NCBI GenBank assembly: GCA_027475525.1
Contig: JAMWFC010000107.1
Location: 390,992-454,991, forward strand
Source of the DNA: Macrolepiota albuminosa
Taxonomy: Eukaryota; Basidiomycota; Agaricomycetes; Agaricales; Agaricaceae
Reading direction: 5' to 3'
DNA: 64,000 bases
Position numbers and translations under genes: made by a program
The notes under the pieces: model-generated
Seen by the model: the letters and a program-made list of their open reading frames with translations, nothing else
Told to the model about the DNA's origin: nothing
Databases searched by the model: none
Shown: positions 24,270-35,340 of the stretch, piece after piece
Numbering within the stretch: the first letter of the stretch is position 1
How the letters are laid out: each line of letters starts with the position of its first letter

Positions 24270-25575
24270 ATCAGGCCCAGTAACGAAATCCTTCTTGTCA
24301 ATAAGGAAATCCTAGCATCACACGCCCCGTCAGCTAAGTGTCAACAAACCACTAACGAAATAAACACACCAATGGACATTCCACAAGCGCTCCGCGCACA
24401 CCCACAAGGCGACTTTTAACGCGCTGAAGGTCTACACCCGGAACAACATGTACAGTCTTCACTTTCGGCACATAATTCTACAATGAAACGAAAAAAAAGA
24501 ACACAACTCGTCAATATAACACTTATCAAAACTGCATGATCAAACAACGTACATTATAAGCAGCCCACGTCCTCACGAGGTTCGTCGGAACAGGCCTGAA
24601 AATCTCCGTAAAGATCTTCCTATTCTCAATCGCCGTCTTCTGGAATAACTAAACCGTCTTCTCGTCAAGTGAATCCGCAACGAGCGCGTCCTGCTCTAAA
24701 CACATCTCATCATCGTTGCGATACGGGGCCGGGCGCATGAAAGAAGTCACGCACGAGTCACCGTTCATGACCATCTGCGGCGGCTTCAGGCCAATGTGCT
24801 CTATAAAAGTAAGTGAGTTGGGTGAGGCCATAAAACATGGGAGTGACTTAACGCGCCTCGGAAGAGTTTACTACGTAATGTAGCAGCGAAACATCCGGTA
24901 CGGTAAGGCTGACCGTCCATGAACGAATCAATCTTCTCGTTGGCCTCGACAACCAAGCAGATCTCCGAATCTCCATCACCCTGTAATGCCGTTAACATCA
25001 TGTTTCGTTGGTTTCATAGTATACCCTACCTTCTGGCTACGATCATTGATATTTGCTGACCCCATCTGAGACAAAAAATGAACTTATATGAGCCAATGTC
25101 AGACGAATGCACATACAATAACTTTGTCGTCATCAACAATGATAACCTTTGAATGAATATAAAGCAGCTGAATCAGTGATAATCAAGAGAGAGAGAGAAG
25201 AGGCATCACATACGCATTCAACTCCTCCTCCTCAGTCCCAAACCATTTCTCTTCTACCAACTCCGTCCGATCCCACAACATATGCTGCGAAACCGTATCC
25301 GACACCTCCTGATCCCCTCTCAGACCCTCCGCACCACTCTCAAACTTCCTCACAATCTCTCGCGCCTCCTCAGCCGACCCCTGGATCCGCACCGTCTCCG
25401 TCCTAACGGGCGTTTTCTCAGATTGAACTATAGCTTCACTCGTAGGTTCCGGTATCGCAAGCGTCACTTCCTTGTGTGTGCTCACGGGGTCTTGCTCAAT
25501 CTAATGGCGCACAAGTGCTACTTGCGCCTCGTTTTGACACCCGAGTTTTGCTCCACCTTGGAGATGAACGAATCT
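24270..25575 (-). pseudogene. Phospholipase D C-terminal fragment beta, copy II (best preserved)
   Basis: Minus strand: a frameshifted AQVALVRH start, VTLAIPEPTSEAIV, AEEAREIVRKFESG, VSDTVSQHMLWDRTEL (25190-25485); intron; HSKVMIV block (about 25120-25150); intron; MGSANINDRSQK (about 25035-25070); intron; GDGDSEICLVVEANEKID and FAATLRSKLFR (24850-25001); intron; HIGLKPPQMVMNGDSCVT (from about 24800); a TAG stop where copy I has Glu in V-E-LFQ (about 24655); IFTEIFRPVPTNLVRTW; intron; NYVPKVKTVHVVPGVDLQRV (24370-24480); and DFLIDKKDFVTGP (about 24270-24310). Complete HKD2 plus GSAN and C-terminus of a fungal PLD; HKD1 absent. Donors (GTATGT, GTAGGG, GTACGT) fit basidiomycete introns. Confidence 0.88.
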
Positions 25576-25639
25576 ATGGCGGACACAAATATCAGCGCTG
25601 AAGTCAGCAACAACATTAAAATACTCGCTCTATGGGGCG

Positions 25640-27375
25640 TTAATCCTATCATACGCCCGGAGATGATACAAGGGTATATAATCCAAGCTGGTCCATATAG
25701 AGGTAAGCAGGCCGGCTCAAGACGGACGCAGGTGCATGGACCTGCACCAATGCCGCAACCTCGCCAGCATCAACACTGGCGCGTCTGCCTGTGCGCTCAC
25801 GTCGGTCCGAGCTGCTGAGGACACCGACAATATACTCTTGTGGAGGTTTCATCGTCGACGTCTGTCATTTTGGCGGAGAGCTCGAATGCCTGCGTTCTAT
25901 CGCCGCCAGATGCCTGCGTTCAATCTCTGTTCCCGCAATCAATCCTGCGCCCGCCACCTCTGTCCCGGGCGACCTTGCCTTTCTCAGCTTCCTCTTGACA
26001 TCGCCCACCTCACTCGCCACTCTCCCGCTCCCCACAGCCCTCATATCCCTCTCGACATCCCTCAAATTCTTCTCTGTCCTCGTCCTCCACTCCTTCTTTT
26101 TCCTCCCACTGCTCCTCTCAGGCGCCTCGTAAAACGCCGGACTCGACTCCACCGACCGAGGCGAGCCACCGCCACCACCAAACTGCCCCTTCAAGCCCCC
26201 AAACAGCCGTGTCCCGCTCGCGCTCGACGTCCGGCGTCCCAACAATCCCGTCTTCCTCGTGCCGCGCTCTGGCGTCTTGGGCTCATCCGCGACATACCGC
26301 GGGTTATCAATCGCGCGCACCCGTGTCTCGGACTCGTCGACGCTCGAGCCGCCCTCATCGGACGACGGCCGACGGAGTGTTTCTTCTGTGATGCGTCGTG
26401 GTAGGACACGGGGCTGAGCAGGAAATGGGTGTGAGTCCCAGAGATGGCATGTGCAGGGGGTATATAATAAGTCTGCGGAGCATCAGGAAGCGGTTTCACT
26501 GTATTATTCGTTTGCACATTCGGTACTCCACGTCCATAATCTACGTTAGTCGTCAATAAAACCTTCGTTACAAAACCAAAACAACCACTCGCCGTCATCA
26601 TGCAACACCTGCAGTGCGGATTTCCCGACCTCGGCCCAGACCCAGCCGCACTCCATGAGCGCACGACATCGCAGCCCAAGGCCCGCCTTGAGCACCTCCA
26701 CGCGTCCCACACGCAGTGCCTGCTCCTTGCTCGCAAGCGTCGCCTCGCACGCCTGCAACTCCGCCTGCGCCGCCCCAAGCTTCGACGTCGTCTGCACATG
26801 TACCGAATGAACGTGTGACGACGACGCAGGCGACGAAATCCCCGACGACAGCGAGTGCGTCGACGCCGAGCTGAGCCGTACCGAATCCCTATTCGACGAC
26901 CTCTTCGACGCCTTGATCAATCTCGTTACCCTACTCCCTGGCTTCAGTAAACGAAATAATCACTGTTAAGACTTTGGACGCACAGAATCTCACGATCACG
27001 AACGACGACGCTCAACTCATCTTCAAGCTGTTTAATCCTAAGCAGGTGCTCTCTACACTCATCCACGGCATCCGCATAGCGCGCAAGCGCCTCGTCCGCC
27101 CCGCCCAGCGCAGCAGAAACATGCAGCAGCGTATTAGACAGCGGAGGCGTGCACGCCGCCGCGTACGCAGACAGCGCGTGCGATGGCGATACTAGCGTCT
27201 TGAGTGACTTGGCGTAGTCTTTTTCGTGCGTGACGAGGTTCGTCAGGAGTCGTGAGCGGTCTGTGCATTGGAAATTGCAAGTGAGGGGGTTCGTCACATG
27301 TGTCACGGTGACGTAGCGATGACACGAGATGGCAACGAGCTTCTTGATGAGCCCGCGAAGGTCATCACAGGTAGT
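25640..27375 (-). pseudogene. BAR-like coiled-coil gene, copy II
   Basis: Minus strand: N-terminal exon 27306-27000 (VTNPLTCNFQC, LVTHEKDYAKSLKTLVSP, ALARYADAVDECREHL, LSVVVRDREI); short intron near 26940-26990; second exon 26930-26590 (TRLIKASKRSSNRDS, Ser-rich linker, then helix KLGAAQAELQACEATLASKEQAL and LMECGWVWAEVGKSALQVL); then a Pro/Ser linker (KPLPDAPQTYYIPPAHAIS, 26470-26510) and a basic, Gly/Ser-rich tail (25865-26320). Two long heptad-like helices around a disordered loop suggest a BAR-type membrane-curvature protein; a relation to yeast IVY1-like proteins is a guess. Frameshift between 26590 and 26320. GC-rich compared with neighbours. Confidence 0.58.
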
Positions 27376-27433
27376 ACTTACGAAAAGGTATGTTGCAAGG
27401 GAACCCTAATTAACGTCTTTACGGGCCGTCTTC

Positions 27434-27756
27434 TGTCGAGGGAAGTGACGTATGACTTCGGAGAGCTACCTCACATACGCGTCACCTATGTCTTCATGCC
27501 CGTGTCATTATGACGACCGTCGTTCCGTATGTTTAACTTCAATTTATTTATCTTGTATCTTACATTACAAACCTCACACATGTTTTACTGTTCTAAAGCT
27601 ACTTATACTGTGCGCAGCCTGAAGTTCGAATCATCTCTTGATCTCGAACTTCAGGTGCGTCAATTACTTATTTACTTACTGAATCATCTCTTGATCTCGA
27701 ACTTCAGATTAAACCGTTGTATCATCAATATATTATTTCTGCAATATGTTGCGTCA
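27434..27756 (+). repeat. 5' LTR of copia element
   Basis: Begins TGTCGAGGG, ends ATGTTGCGTCA. Identical to 32071-32393. Contains an internal 53-bp-offset repeat (GAATCATCTCTTGATCTCG at 27628 and 27681) that is present in both LTRs. Confidence 0.97.
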
Positions 27757-30700
27757 GGTTATGGGCCCCGTGGTCAGCGAATCCACTTCCGAAACCTTAC
27801 AGTTCGCGAAGTTTAACGGAAATAACTACCATGTTTGGTCGGACAATATGAAGATCGCTTTGCAGACCAAGTCCCTCTGGGGTATTACGTCTGGACGCGA
27901 AACATGCCCGCCAAAACCCCCTGCCGAATTTCCAGAAATGATGACCACCTCCGATCCTACTGATGATGGTAAGGTTACTATTGTCAAAAAGGAAGGACAG
28001 GATGCATGGGACGTCATGCAATCCAAACCTTACATCATGTGGGAACACGCTGTCGAGAAGCACGAACGATGGCTCGGCAAAGATGAGGCTGCCGTAGGAT
28101 TAATTCGCGGCGCTATGGAATATACTCAGCGCGAGTCCATCGTCGACTTCCGAAGATCGAAAGACATATGGGATCACCTTCATAAATGCTACGTCGATCA
28201 GCAAGGAGGCATTAATGTCCACTATTACTACCAACAGTTGTATGGTAGGAAGTGGGATGGCAGGACCCCGATGACAGATCATATCGGATTCTACCTCAAT
28301 ATTCGACGACGTATAATTGATGCGGGCCACAAAGTCGACGACAATACGATCATTAATGCCATACTACTATCTTTGCCTCAATCTACCGCTTGGGAGGTCA
28401 TGAAGCAGAACTTACTTTACCGAGGAAGTTCTCTTACTATCGAAAGCGTATCTGCAGAATTAATATCCGTATACGATCGCTTGATACAAGAAGAGAGCTC
28501 CGCGAGCAAACAGTTGGCCTTCGCCTCAAAGTCGGGCACGCAATCGAGTGGGAGTAAAGAAATGAAGAAAAAGAAGCCCAAGCAGAAGCGTGAACCGAAA
28601 CCGGAAGACACTTGTCATAACTGCGGTGAAAAGGGGCATTGGAGCCCGAAATGCCCGAAGCCTAAAAAGACAAAGAACGTCGGTAATGCCAACGTAGCCG
28701 TCAAGGAACCGGATAGCGAAGCTCGAGAAGTGGGTAAACTTCTCATGGCTACGGGTAACGGAATGCCTTCAGGGTTACTGCTTGATAGCGCCGCTTCTTG
28801 TCATATGCTGGCCGACAAAGACTGGTTCTTCAAACTGAAGGACGTGCAAAACCAATACATATCTGTCGGAGGCCACAATCAGCTCACTGTCGCCGGTGTT
28901 GGCTCTATTACAATACGCACTAATGTTCCTGATGGGATCAATGACGTACGTTTCGATGACGTATTATATGTGCCTAAATTAGGCGCAAACCTCATCAGTT
29001 TAGGCTTGTTACAACGAAACGGAGCCGTCCTACAGGGACTTCGCTATGGTATTAGTCTCTCCTGGGAAGGCAAAGAATTCCTCCGAGCTAAACTGATTGG
29101 GGACCGGGGGACCATGTATCGAGTCGAATGCATGAATATGGGAACCATGGACGGACAAGTTGCCTACATTGCAAGCGAGTCCACCATGCGTTTGTGGCAC
29201 CGTCGACTGGGACACATCAATCCCCGAGTCATCAAAACAATGTACGATCAAAACTTGGTAACTGGTCTACAAATTAGACTTCCCCGAGAATTCGATCGCC
29301 TTTGCAGCGGATGCGTACAAGGGAAATCTACAAGACCACCATTGCCGGAAGCGAGCACCAAACAATACGAAAAGAACGAGCTTCTCGTCATGGATCTTGT
29401 CGGACCAATGAATGTGCCAACCTGGGACGGAAATCGTTACGCCCTTGTCATCGTGGAAGTAAGTCGACGCTTACCTTGCGGCAGCTTACTTCAGAAAAAG
29501 GAACAAGCTGCCGACGAGATAAAGGTAACAGTCGCACGACTTGAAAGACAATCAGGACGTCTTGTCAAAATTATTCGAACCGACAACGGCACCGAATTCG
29601 TGAACTCCACTGTTGAAAAGTTCTGTCGTGCAAACGGAATCACACACGAGACGACTAATCCTTATCGTCCCCAACAAAACGGTATTGCGGAACGTACAAT
29701 AGCAATCTTGATGGAGATGACCCGAAGTATGCTTCATGCCGCTAACATGGACTTGCGATACTGGGGCGAGGCGTTTATGTACGCCGTTTACATCCGTACG
29801 ATCACTCCGAATTCAGCTCTGCATGGGAAGATCCCCTATACCGAATGGAGTAACTCTGGAGAGAAACCCGACGTGTCCCATCTCAGAGTCTTCGGATCGT
29901 TGGGATGGGCACATGTTCCCAAAGAAGTTAGGCATGGCAAACTCGAGTCACGAGCGGTACGAGTAAGGATGTTGGGATGGTGGGCCGGTGAAACGAAGGG
30001 ATACAGACTGGAGGATCTTGAAAATGGTAAGCTCATTACTTCACGCGACGTTCAATTCCACGAGGACGACGTACCAAGTGAGCTTGCGCGAATCAAGCCA
30101 GAATCTATTCGAACCTCCGACGAAGACGTGAACGACCTCGTAGATTCAGCTGTATATCCGAATGACGATGCGCCCCGCAATATACGGGTCCCTAGTCTCG
30201 CAGCTGACGTCAGTCAGTTCACGGAGGACGACGACGCTTACGCTAGTGCCTCCGAAGGAAGATCGATTAGCGAAGAACTCCAGTATCCAGAATTCTCAAG
30301 GCCGAGTACTCCAGAATACCATCCTGCCGATGTCGAAACTCCACCTGCACCTCAAAAGCGTGTCAAGTGGCTGGATCTTCCAAAAAGGGACCCTTCCGCA
30401 CGTACCAAGAGGCTTCCTCTACGATATCGACAGGATGAGGACGAGGACCAGCCCACAACTCATGTTGCACACATAACTGTAGCCGGACCATTAGTAAGTG
30501 ATGCCTTGAAAACTCGCGACGCTGATGCATGGAAGAGAGCAATCGAAGCGGAATACAGGCAACTCGTTAGCAAAAACGTATTCGATGAGGTGGACACTTT
30601 ACCTCCTGGTAAAAAGGCTGTCGGAAGCAAAGTCGTATTAAAGGAAAAAATGGACGAGCACGGAAACCGGCTGAAATACAAGGCGAGGATCGTGGCACAA

Positions 30701-32092
30701 GGATTTTCGCAAGTGCCAGGCATCGACTACAGAGACACCTTCTCATCCGTCGCCAAGTTCGTCACGTTACGAGTTTTCCTGACCCTGGCGGCAATGCTTG
30801 ACTTCGAGGTACATCAAATTGATGTGATCGGAGCTTATTTGGAAGCAAACCTCGAAGAGGAAATCTACATGCGAGCTCCACCTTGCCTTGAAGGGAGTAA
30901 GTATTGGAAACTCAACAAAGCTATCTACGGTCTCAAACAAGCCGGACGGAAATGGAAAGAACGATTACACGATGTCCTCATGACTCTCGGCTTCAAACAA
31001 TCTAGCGCTGACGATTGTCTATACATCCTTCGCTCAGACGGACAAATCACGTTGATCGTCCTAGTCTACGTTGACGATATGGCCGTGGCTGGCAATGACT
31101 TACGCAAAATCGCATCATTTAAACAAGACATGGCGAACAATTTCGATATTACAGATCTCGGCGAAATCCATTACATGTTGGGACTTCAAATTGATCGAGA
31201 CCGCAAAAATCGCCTTATCTACCTAAGTCAATCCGCATACATCGACTCCTTACTCGACCGTTTCGGCATGGTATCCTGTCACGAGGTCGCGACTCCCTTG
31301 GCGACCAATCACAACTTAACCTTTTGGCAGTCCCCTCGAACAGACGAAGAGAAGGCTGCATATGCAGGATACTCCAACGGTATGAACTACTTGTCACTGG
31401 TCGGATCGCTACTTTACGCTACGCAAACTCGACCCGATATACAGTTCGCGGTTAGTTTGGTAGCACAGTTCTCCAACAATCCGGGAATACCACACCTTAC
31501 GGCCTGCAAGCGCATTCTTCGCTACTTAAAAGGTACTAAGACATTGGCGCTCAAGTTAGGAGGATTGGATTATGATGAGATAAAACTGGTGGGTTGGACC
31601 GATGCTAATTGGGCGCAGGACAACTACGACCGGCGTTCCATCAGTGGATGGTGCTTCGGACTGAACGGAAGTACAATATCATGGTCTTCCAGGAAGCAGT
31701 CAGGAGTGGCGACCTCCACGGTCGAAGCCGAATACATTGCCTCTGCAAACGCCACAAGGGAAGCCATCTGGCTCCGAACCTTGCTGAGTGATCTCGACTT
31801 CAAACAACTCGGAGCAACCACAGTATATACGGACAGCACTGGTAGCATAGCTCTATCCAGGAACCCAGTCGCCCACTCTCGAGCCAAGCATATCGACATC
31901 CGCTATCATTACATTCGTGAACAAATCTCTCGCGGACGAATTAAACTCGAACACGTTTCAACCCACGATATGATTGCCGATGCTCTGACCAAGGCATTAC
32001 CTCGTGAAGTATTCATCAAATATCGTACCAAACTTGGAGTTCTGTCTCCTGCGTCACCGTCTAGTGGGAGTGTCGAGGGAAGTGACGTATGA
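27746..32092 (+). CDS. gag-pol: Copia gag-pol polyprotein, intact
   Basis: 1448-codon uninterrupted frame. Domains in order: gag; CCHC zinc knuckle (CHNCGEKGHWSPKC, from residue 290); aspartic protease DSA (about residue 346, LLDSAASCHM); GAG-pre-integrase/HHCC finger (HRRLGH...CSGCVQGK); integrase with MDLVG, TDNGTEF (613-619) and NGIAERT; reverse transcriptase with YVDDM (1108-1112); and RNase H (WTDANWAQD, VEAEYIA, KHIDIRYHYIRE). Gag, protease, integrase, RT, RNase H order is diagnostic of Ty1/copia. The most upstream ATG (27746) lies in the last bases of the LTR; a second in-frame ATG (27761) lies in the primer binding site and is the more plausible start. The frame ends 22 bp into the 3' LTR. 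No frameshift separates gag from pol. Confidence 0.97.
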   Translation: MLRQVMGPVVSESTSETLQFAKFNGNNYHVWSDNMKIALQTKSLWGITSGRETCPPKPPAEFPEMMTTSDPTDDGKVTIVKKEGQDAWDVMQSKPYIMWEHAVEKHERWLGKDEAAVGLIRGAMEYTQRESIVDFRRSKDIWDHLHKCYVDQQGGINVHYYYQQLYGRKWDGRTPMTDHIGFYLNIRRRIIDAGHKVDDNTIINAILLSLPQSTAWEVMKQNLLYRGSSLTIESVSAELISVYDRLIQEESSASKQLAFASKSGTQSSGSKEMKKKKPKQKREPKPEDTCHNCGEKGHWSPKCPKPKKTKNVGNANVAVKEPDSEAREVGKLLMATGNGMPSGLLLDSAASCHMLADKDWFFKLKDVQNQYISVGGHNQLTVAGVGSITIRTNVPDGINDVRFDDVLYVPKLGANLISLGLLQRNGAVLQGLRYGISLSWEGKEFLRAKLIGDRGTMYRVECMNMGTMDGQVAYIASESTMRLWHRRLGHINPRVIKTMYDQNLVTGLQIRLPREFDRLCSGCVQGKSTRPPLPEASTKQYEKNELLVMDLVGPMNVPTWDGNRYALVIVEVSRRLPCGSLLQKKEQAADEIKVTVARLERQSGRLVKIIRTDNGTEFVNSTVEKFCRANGITHETTNPYRPQQNGIAERTIAILMEMTRSMLHAANMDLRYWGEAFMYAVYIRTITPNSALHGKIPYTEWSNSGEKPDVSHLRVFGSLGWAHVPKEVRHGKLESRAVRVRMLGWWAGETKGYRLEDLENGKLITSRDVQFHEDDVPSELARIKPESIRTSDEDVNDLVDSAVYPNDDAPRNIRVPSLAADVSQFTEDDDAYASASEGRSISEELQYPEFSRPSTPEYHPADVETPPAPQKRVKWLDLPKRDPSARTKRLPLRYRQDEDEDQPTTHVAHITVAGPLVSDALKTRDADAWKRAIEAEYRQLVSKNVFDEVDTLPPGKKAVGSKVVLKEKMDEHGNRLKYKARIVAQGFSQVPGIDYRDTFSSVAKFVTLRVFLTLAAMLDFEVHQIDVIGAYLEANLEEEIYMRAPPCLEGSKYWKLNKAIYGLKQAGRKWKERLHDVLMTLGFKQSSADDCLYILRSDGQITLIVLVYVDDMAVAGNDLRKIASFKQDMANNFDITDLGEIHYMLGLQIDRDRKNRLIYLSQSAYIDSLLDRFGMVSCHEVATPLATNHNLTFWQSPRTDEEKAAYAGYSNGMNYLSLVGSLLYATQTRPDIQFAVSLVAQFSNNPGIPHLTACKRILRYLKGTKTLALKLGGLDYDEIKLVGWTDANWAQDNYDRRSISGWCFGLNGSTISWSSRKQSGVATSTVEAEYIASANATREAIWLRTLLSDLDFKQLGATTVYTDSTGSIALSRNPVAHSRAKHIDIRYHYIREQISRGRIKLEHVSTHDMIADALTKALPREVFIKYRTKLGVLSPASPSSGSVEGSDV
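27757..27770 (+). promoter_or_regulatory. Primer binding site, initiator-tRNA half-molecule type
   Basis: Sequence GGTTATGGGCCC starts directly at the LTR end. It is complementary to the anticodon-arm segment GGGCCCATAACC of initiator Met tRNA, as in Drosophila copia, where an internal tRNA fragment primes minus-strand synthesis. An in-frame ATG (27761) of gag-pol lies inside this site. Confidence 0.75.
32056..32070 (+). promoter_or_regulatory. Polypurine tract before 3' LTR
   Basis: Short purine run ending AGTGGGAG immediately before TGTCGAG of the 3' LTR. It is in the expected place for plus-strand priming, though weak. Confidence 0.5.
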
Positions 32093-32393
32093 CTTCGGAG
32101 AGCTACCTCACATACGCGTCACCTATGTCTTCATGCCCGTGTCATTATGACGACCGTCGTTCCGTATGTTTAACTTCAATTTATTTATCTTGTATCTTAC
32201 ATTACAAACCTCACACATGTTTTACTGTTCTAAAGCTACTTATACTGTGCGCAGCCTGAAGTTCGAATCATCTCTTGATCTCGAACTTCAGGTGCGTCAA
32301 TTACTTATTTACTTACTGAATCATCTCTTGATCTCGAACTTCAGATTAAACCGTTGTATCATCAATATATTATTTCTGCAATATGTTGCGTCA
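32071..32393 (+). repeat. 3' LTR of copia element
   Basis: Identical to the 5' LTR by eye. Followed by the TCTTC target duplication and then host sequence (GTCTCAGCATTCTCCTGAG) that matches unit I at 17494. Confidence 0.97.
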
Positions 32394-32619
32394 TCTTCGT
32401 CTCAGCATTCTCCTGAGATCCGCGGGTCTCCATGGGAATCGAGTACGACAACGTCTGGTAATCACGACTCTTTAGACTGCATCAAAACATATCAGAGGGG
32501 ACTGAAATTAGACAAAGGCTGAGCGCTGAGCGCTGATTGCTGGGGTGTGTGATTACACATCATTCATGGAAATAAAACGATGTAATCATCACATATGTAG
32601 GACGAATCGAAGAAGTGGC

Positions 32620-33135
32620 GCTTCGAGATCTTGTTGCGATCCTGACGCGCAAGGTACCGTAAGTGTGCCAATCACCTTTATAATTTCACACATATCACAC
32701 ATACCCATTGTCACCATTGAACAAAGCAACTTATAGATACATATACGACCCAGATATGTAATCGCACCCTCAGTCATTTCTATCGCAGACTGAGGGTGAG
32801 TTACCTATATAGATACAGCATGGACATCTTATTGTACCTTAGATCAGACTAAACGTAGTCTGCATTATTACAGGTACAGAATATAGTCATGTCTATCGCA
32901 GACTGAGGATCAGACTAAACGTAGTCTGCATTATTACAGGTTTACCTCTTGGATTCTAACAGATCTTGCCATTCTTGAAAATTAAGTTCGACAGATCTCT
33001 AGAACATCGAGCTAGCATGCTGAATGACAAGTTCTCGTCACTTTATGAGTATCCGATCTTGGCTCATCTTCCATTCGAAATAGTAATACCGAATACAGTC
33101 TATTAACCCGACTTGGACGGAGCATAGGCTGGGGG
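32620..33135 (+). pseudogene. Orphan gene 5' fragment, unit copy III
   Basis: 32610-32640 (AAGTGGCGCTTCGAGATCTTG) and 32965-33135 (TTGCCATTCTTGAAAATTAAG to GGGGGGACCGGACAG) match the 5' part of the orphan gene at 7290 and 17700. About 320 bp of unrelated sequence (32640-32962) interrupts it and carries an internal 66-bp-offset repeat (GATCAGACTAAACGTAG at 32842 and 32908). The rest of the gene is missing; sequence jumps to the segment homologous to 10600. Confidence 0.6.
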
Positions 33136-33139
33136 GGAC

Positions 33140-34055
33140 CGGACAGACAGAATACAGGGCATAATCTGTTAGAAGCACAACTGTAGGACGGTGTGGTATG
33201 TCTCCCAGCATTATATGAGGGGCCTTTTTTGTACCCCGCAGCTCACATTGAGTCCAGGAACAGCATTGAACCAAAATGGGCTCGAACTAAAAGCGTGTCA
33301 CATGTCCTAGCACCCATTCAGCAAGGTGAACTTCAAAGGCATTAATCACGACAAACCGCCGAAGAAGCAAGCGATATCCACCCGATTAAAACTGTCAATA
33401 TCCAGATACGTACACATCAAGTAAGTTCCATAACGATAGGCCCATTTGTGTTTCTCTTGCTTAGTTGTTTGGCTGATAATCCAGCCTCTGTCGTGCTTGC
33501 TGGCATACAACCATTCACGTATAACATTCCTAACTATGTGTCTAGAACGTATTATGTCTGTCGCCCGAGTTGAAAAGAATTACCTTGTGGCTTGCGATTG
33601 TCTGTCGAAGAAGGTCATCTGGACTATGTAGATAAATCATTTCACGAGTCGTACTCGCTTGGTTGGAAAAGCATACAATAAATACTATAACGAGAGCATG
33701 GCTCTTCCCACAGACATTTCTTACATTCAACAAGAAGAGTGACCCACTTCTTCCAAAATCGCTGCCGAGCTTCGGTTATTAACGTCTTCATCAATACTGA
33801 TACGTGTCAAAGGATGTTTCAGATAGATTTAGATGATGAGAATGTTTAATGTGAGAACGGACCTCAAATACAATCTGTTGAATCCTGAATACCATGGAGT
33901 TGAGCTCAAGAGGGTAATGAATGAACTGAGACCGGTTAGAATCCAGACAATCTGTTGAATCCTGAATACCATGGAGTTGAGCTCAAGAGGGTAATGAATG
34001 AACTGAGACCGGTTAGAATCCAGACAGGGGAGGTGAAGATCTCTAACTAACTGGG
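33140..34055. repeat. Duplicated unassigned segment (unit copy III)
   Basis: Counterpart of 10600-11505. Contains one exact 77-bp duplication (33870-34023). No protein family recognised on either strand. Confidence 0.6.
33870..34023. repeat. Exact 77-bp tandem duplication (7 of 13)
   Basis: 33870-33946 equals 33947-34023 (a further 3 bases match by chance). Unit I has the sequence once (about 11380-11470). Confidence 0.93.
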
Positions 34056-34059
34056 ATGA

Positions 34060-35340
34060 GATATCAGCATTAGACAAATCCACATACAATGACTTTGTAA
34101 TCATCAACAATCATAAAATATAAAGCAGCTCAGAAACGTATCTATTCAAGAAAATCAATGAGCAGCCCCTTGATAGAGATATTCAAGAGAGACAAACGTC
34201 ACATACCAGTCCCGTCCCGAACTAACCAACTACATCCTATCCCACAACATACTGTGCAACCATATCCAACACCTTCTGATCAAGGCAACGAATTAACCTG
34301 TCAACGAGCGCGTCTGCTATATGATTAACGACTTGATCACCGTCCTGCACGGTGGAGACGCTTGATATTGGAAATATGATAGCAATCTCGAAAGGGGACG
34401 GGGACCTACAAGGACTGATTATCCACGTTTAACTTTACAGCCTCGTTGAACTATCTCTGCGAGCCACATGCAAATATATGAAATACTTTGGCTCCTTCAT
34501 TAGTGCAATATCTGGACATCTCTACCAGTACTCACAGGCAATCTGAATATAATACTACTCTCTGTCAGAACCCCATGTGACTAATCCGACACGCCCCTCA
34601 CAACCTGAACTGAGATCTCCAGCGCTGATGATGCTAGTGTCCGATTTCGTACCACTTTTGGATATGAGAGGATGACTAAAGCGACAGAATATCCATGGGG
34701 GAAACAGTGAGATAGACGAGCAACAGCTTCGTTAGGCGGGGCTTTGAATTCGTCTGGGGGGGGGGGGGAGCGAGGCAAGGGAAGCGTCTGGAAAAGAATG
34801 TTACTTGCTCAGAAAAGCACGTGAATGAAGAGGAAAGGATAACTTGCTCATCATATGAAAGGATGTATGTAGACGATGAAAATGAGGTATACAATGCGCT
34901 TCTTAATCTCATTCCAAAGCTCTATGAAATGCTTAACGATGTCTAAAACTACAGGTCCAAGGAGCGTCATATGACCCTACATCCATTCATAATCAATATA
35001 TACGGATGAAAAGCGGTGAAAAAAGTACATCTTACCATGGCATCCTCGTCGTTTCCAAACACGACGACGTATTGCTCGCATAGTTATACATCTTTGAAAT
35101 CCTCCACCCACGCGTTATATAATCGTGCCCAGGGCAAAGTGCACGGGAAACCAGTTGGGGGAAACCAGTTGGGTGAATGTCCACGAGATGGTGTGTCTCC
35201 CAGCGTCCGAAGTTCATCGAGCCCGCTATGGCAAGGAATGGTTATCGACGACAAGAACTTGGAAAGGCCAAAGTGTGAGCCCAACAAACATACCTCCTTG
35301 TCGTGCGACCAAAATTCGACTTTGTCCTGGCACCAATGCA
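34060..35340 (-). pseudogene. Phospholipase D fragment alpha, copy III
   Basis: Minus strand: degraded first HKD region with FGRWETHHLVDIHPTGF (35130-35217), LVSRALCPGHDY, then NYASNTSSCLETTRMPW (35032-35085), MTLLGP block after an intron, and VARLSHCFPHGY (34690-34740). The fragment ends in the intron after the second HKD exon (about 34095), as in copy I. Frameshifts are numerous, and a run of 12 G (34757-34768) interrupts coding sequence. Clearly a relic. Confidence 0.75.

Larger units (their letters stand above)
27434..32393 (+). mobile_element. Full-length Ty1/copia LTR retrotransposon
   Basis: 4960 bp from TGTCGAG to GCGTCA, flanked by the 5-bp target duplication TCTTC (27429-27433 and 32394-32398). 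The two LTRs (323 bp each) read identical by eye, and the single gag-pol frame is uninterrupted, so insertion is recent and the element may be active. The paralogous site in unit I (about 17490, CGTCTTTGTCTCAGC) is the empty site, which confirms the boundaries. Confidence 0.97.

Noticed and set aside
27628..27715. 53-bp-offset repeat in the copia LTR as another assembly duplication
   Set aside because: Period is 53, not 77, and it is present identically in both LTRs, so it belongs to the element.
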